Shown piece after piece: positions 62,701 through 64,000 of a stretch of DNA of 64,000 nt. This stretch comes from Fibrivirga algicola (GTDB lineage: Bacteria; Bacteroidota; Bacteroidia; Cytophagales; Spirosomataceae): assembly GCF_011742925.1 (NCBI RefSeq), contig NZ_WAEL01000007.1, positions 310,001-374,000 on the forward strand, read 5' to 3'. Both the position numbers and the translations under genes were made by a program. Each line of letters starts with the position of its first letter. Positions within the stretch are counted from its first letter, which is position 1. The notes under the pieces were generated by a model, which ran no database searches, was not told the DNA's origin, and saw only the letters and a program-made list of their open reading frames with translations.

Positions 62701-63543
62701 GTGAAAAAGAGCATCTATATTTTTTTCCTTCTGCTCACAGTAGGCTCAGTACAAGCCCAGAAGAAGGTGTTCACCCAAAAACCAGGCATGGTTTCCTACA
62801 CCTATCGCCAGAGTTTTGCCAGAAATGCAGCCGCCACACTCGATACCATCAAGGCAATGGGCATTACTGATATGGAATTTTCGAACCTGTTTGGTAAAAC
62901 CGCCGCCGACCTGCGAAAGCTGCTCGATGAGCGGGGTATGACCTGCTCATCGTTTGGGGTCGGCTATCCTGATTTGCAGACTAAGCTCGCCGAAGTAGGG
63001 CAGAATGCCAGGACGTTAGGCGCCAATTATGTACGGGTAGCGTGGGTGCCCCATAAAGGCCCCTTTACTCTCGAGATGGCTAGGCAGACGGTGGCCGACT
63101 TCAACAGTTTTGGTAAACAATTGAAAGATCAGTTCGGACTTACATTCTGCTATCATAACCACGGCTACGAATTCGAACCATACGAAGACGGAACCTTGAT
63201 GGACTATATCATCAAGAATACCGACCCGAAGTACGTCAGTTTCGAGATTGATATCTTATGGACGTTTTTCCCAGGTGCCGACCCTGCCGCCTTGATCAAC
63301 AAGTACCCAACGCGGTTTAAACTGATGCATTTGAAAGACCTGCGGAAAGGCGTTGTCGGTAACCTGTCGGGTGGCACGCCGGTTGAAAACGATGTAGCCC
63401 TTGGCACCGGTCAGCTGGATCTGCCCACGATCCTGAAAGCGGCCAAAAAATCAGGCATCAAGCATTATTACATCGAGGATGAGAGCCCCAGCTATGCCCG
63501 GCAGGTGCCGCAGACGATTGCTTATCTGAACTCATTGAAGTAA
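62701..63543 (+). CDS. Exported sugar phosphate isomerase/epimerase-like protein
   Basis: A 280-residue protein with a GTG start (KKSIYIFFLLLTVG follows) and a signal ending at VQAQ. The xylose-isomerase-like TIM barrel has FCYHNHGYEF, SFEIDILWTFF, LMHLKDL and YYIEDESPS, which place the metal-binding His, Asp and Glu residues. It resembles the Tat-exported paralogue at 35127-36050 but uses a Sec signal. It probably acts on a free sugar or keto-sugar in the periplasm. Confidence 0.88.
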   Translation: MKKSIYIFFLLLTVGSVQAQKKVFTQKPGMVSYTYRQSFARNAAATLDTIKAMGITDMEFSNLFGKTAADLRKLLDERGMTCSSFGVGYPDLQTKLAEVGQNARTLGANYVRVAWVPHKGPFTLEMARQTVADFNSFGKQLKDQFGLTFCYHNHGYEFEPYEDGTLMDYIIKNTDPKYVSFEIDILWTFFPGADPAALINKYPTRFKLMHLKDLRKGVVGNLSGGTPVENDVALGTGQLDLPTILKAAKKSGIKHYYIEDESPSYARQVPQTIAYLNSLK

Positions 63544-63652
63544 AGGTCTCTGCTTTCAGTGCTGCTCCTACGTAGCGCCCGCACTAGGCTGCGTCTCTGG
63601 CAGCCGGGCCAGGTACGTTACGAGGTTGTTTACCCTTACTTTCATACTGACC

Positions 63653-64000
63653 ATGATAAGCCGTTTCTTGCTATCCACTCTGTTTCTTGTGGCTATGCAG
63701 CACATAGTGCAGGCGCAGCCGACATTGCCTTCAGGATTGTCGCCGTCGAAATTTCACCTGTATATGTTGGCCGGGCAGTCGAATATGGCTGGTCGGGGTA
63801 CGGTTGAAGCTGCTGATAAAACGCCACATCCCCGGGTCTGGATGCTCAACAAAGCCAATCAGTGGGTGCCTGCCACTGAGCCGATGCATTTTGACAAACC
63901 GGCCGTGGTGGGCGTGGGGCCGGGTTTAGCCTTCGGAAAACAACTTGCCGATCTGGACACCACCCTATTTATTGGCCTGATCCCTACCGCTGTGGGTGGA
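63653..64000 (+). CDS. Sialate O-acetylesterase (SASA) family protein, cut by the right edge
   Basis: 116 codons from an ATG at 63653 to the window end. The signal peptide ends near IVQAQ. HLYMLAGQSNMAGRG is the family block I with the nucleophile Ser, and FIGLIPTAVGG is the glycine-containing block that helps form the oxyanion hole. The family removes acetyl groups from sialic acids or plant polysaccharides. Its place next to GH43 and a sugar isomerase fits glycan breakdown. Confidence 0.88.
   Translation, partial: MISRFLLSTLFLVAMQHIVQAQPTLPSGLSPSKFHLYMLAGQSNMAGRGTVEAADKTPHPRVWMLNKANQWVPATEPMHFDKPAVVGVGPGLAFGKQLADLDTTLFIGLIPTAVGG

Overview
The window looks like chromosome of a Bacteroidota bacterium, most likely a Spirosoma/Fibrella-type member of the Cytophagales. 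Supporting signs are a type IX secretion (T9SS) C-terminal sorting domain, a TonB-dependent receptor followed by a DUF4249 lipoprotein, DUF6600 and DUF4159 proteins, many Tat or Sec exported carbohydrate enzymes, a TAnnTTTG promoter box and weak ribosome binding sites. I found no rRNA, tRNA, CRISPR array, insertion sequence or prophage. The genus is an inference from gene content.

Layout. (1) 1-5443, minus: the N-terminal 1814 codons of a giant secreted nuclease, cut by the left edge, with two near-identical OB-fold plus ExeM/NucH-type nuclease modules spaced exactly 3252 bp apart. (2) 5870-17343, minus: a compact operon encoding, in transcription order, a divergent FHA protein, a 27-residue membrane peptide, a PP2C phosphatase, two PknB-like membrane Ser/Thr kinases, a 1325-residue SEDS glycosyltransferase fused to a class B penicillin-binding protein, a second FHA protein, a PAP2 phosphatase and an unknown acidic protein. 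The content resembles the actinobacterial fhaA-fhaB-pstP-rodA-pbpA-pknA-pknB locus, but rodA and pbpA are one gene here. This is the most notable system in the window. (3) 17.4-23.7 kb: an NMT1/THI5-like protein, an esterase, small membrane or unknown proteins, a DUF4405 protein and a DUF6600 lipoprotein. (4) 23.8-29.7 kb: a Tat serine hydrolase, GH5 glycosidase, Tat Gfo/Idh/MocA oxidoreductase, DUF3820 protein and alpha/beta hydrolase. (5) 30.1-34.2 kb: a second secreted nuclease with a T9SS sorting domain. (6) 34.4-46.0 kb, minus: a catabolic region with a nitrilase-family enzyme, sugar isomerase/epimerase, Asp-box protein, FUSC transporter, NagX-like acyltransferase with GH20 hexosaminidase, FAD/Fe-S GMC dehydrogenase with its small subunit, and a Gfo/Idh/MocA enzyme. 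(7) 46.1-64 kb: an FAD oxidoreductase, mtaB, a PhyH dioxygenase divergent from an AraC regulator, a TonB receptor with DUF4249 partner, a fasciclin protein, a DPP4-like peptidase, rsmE, DUF4159, a desaturase, an FG-GAP protein, GH43, a sugar isomerase and a partial sialate O-acetylesterase.

How it fits together. The kinase/phosphatase/FHA operon plausibly links Thr phosphorylation to peptidoglycan synthesis, with the PAP2 enzyme possibly recycling the lipid carrier. Most other genes fit a saprophyte that scavenges polysaccharides, amino sugars and extracellular DNA. A sequence-level signal runs across the window: the octamer AGGTACGT/ACGTACCT occurs about 35 times by eye, where about 2 would be expected at equal base frequencies, in genes and between them. 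Several strong hairpins separate transcription units.
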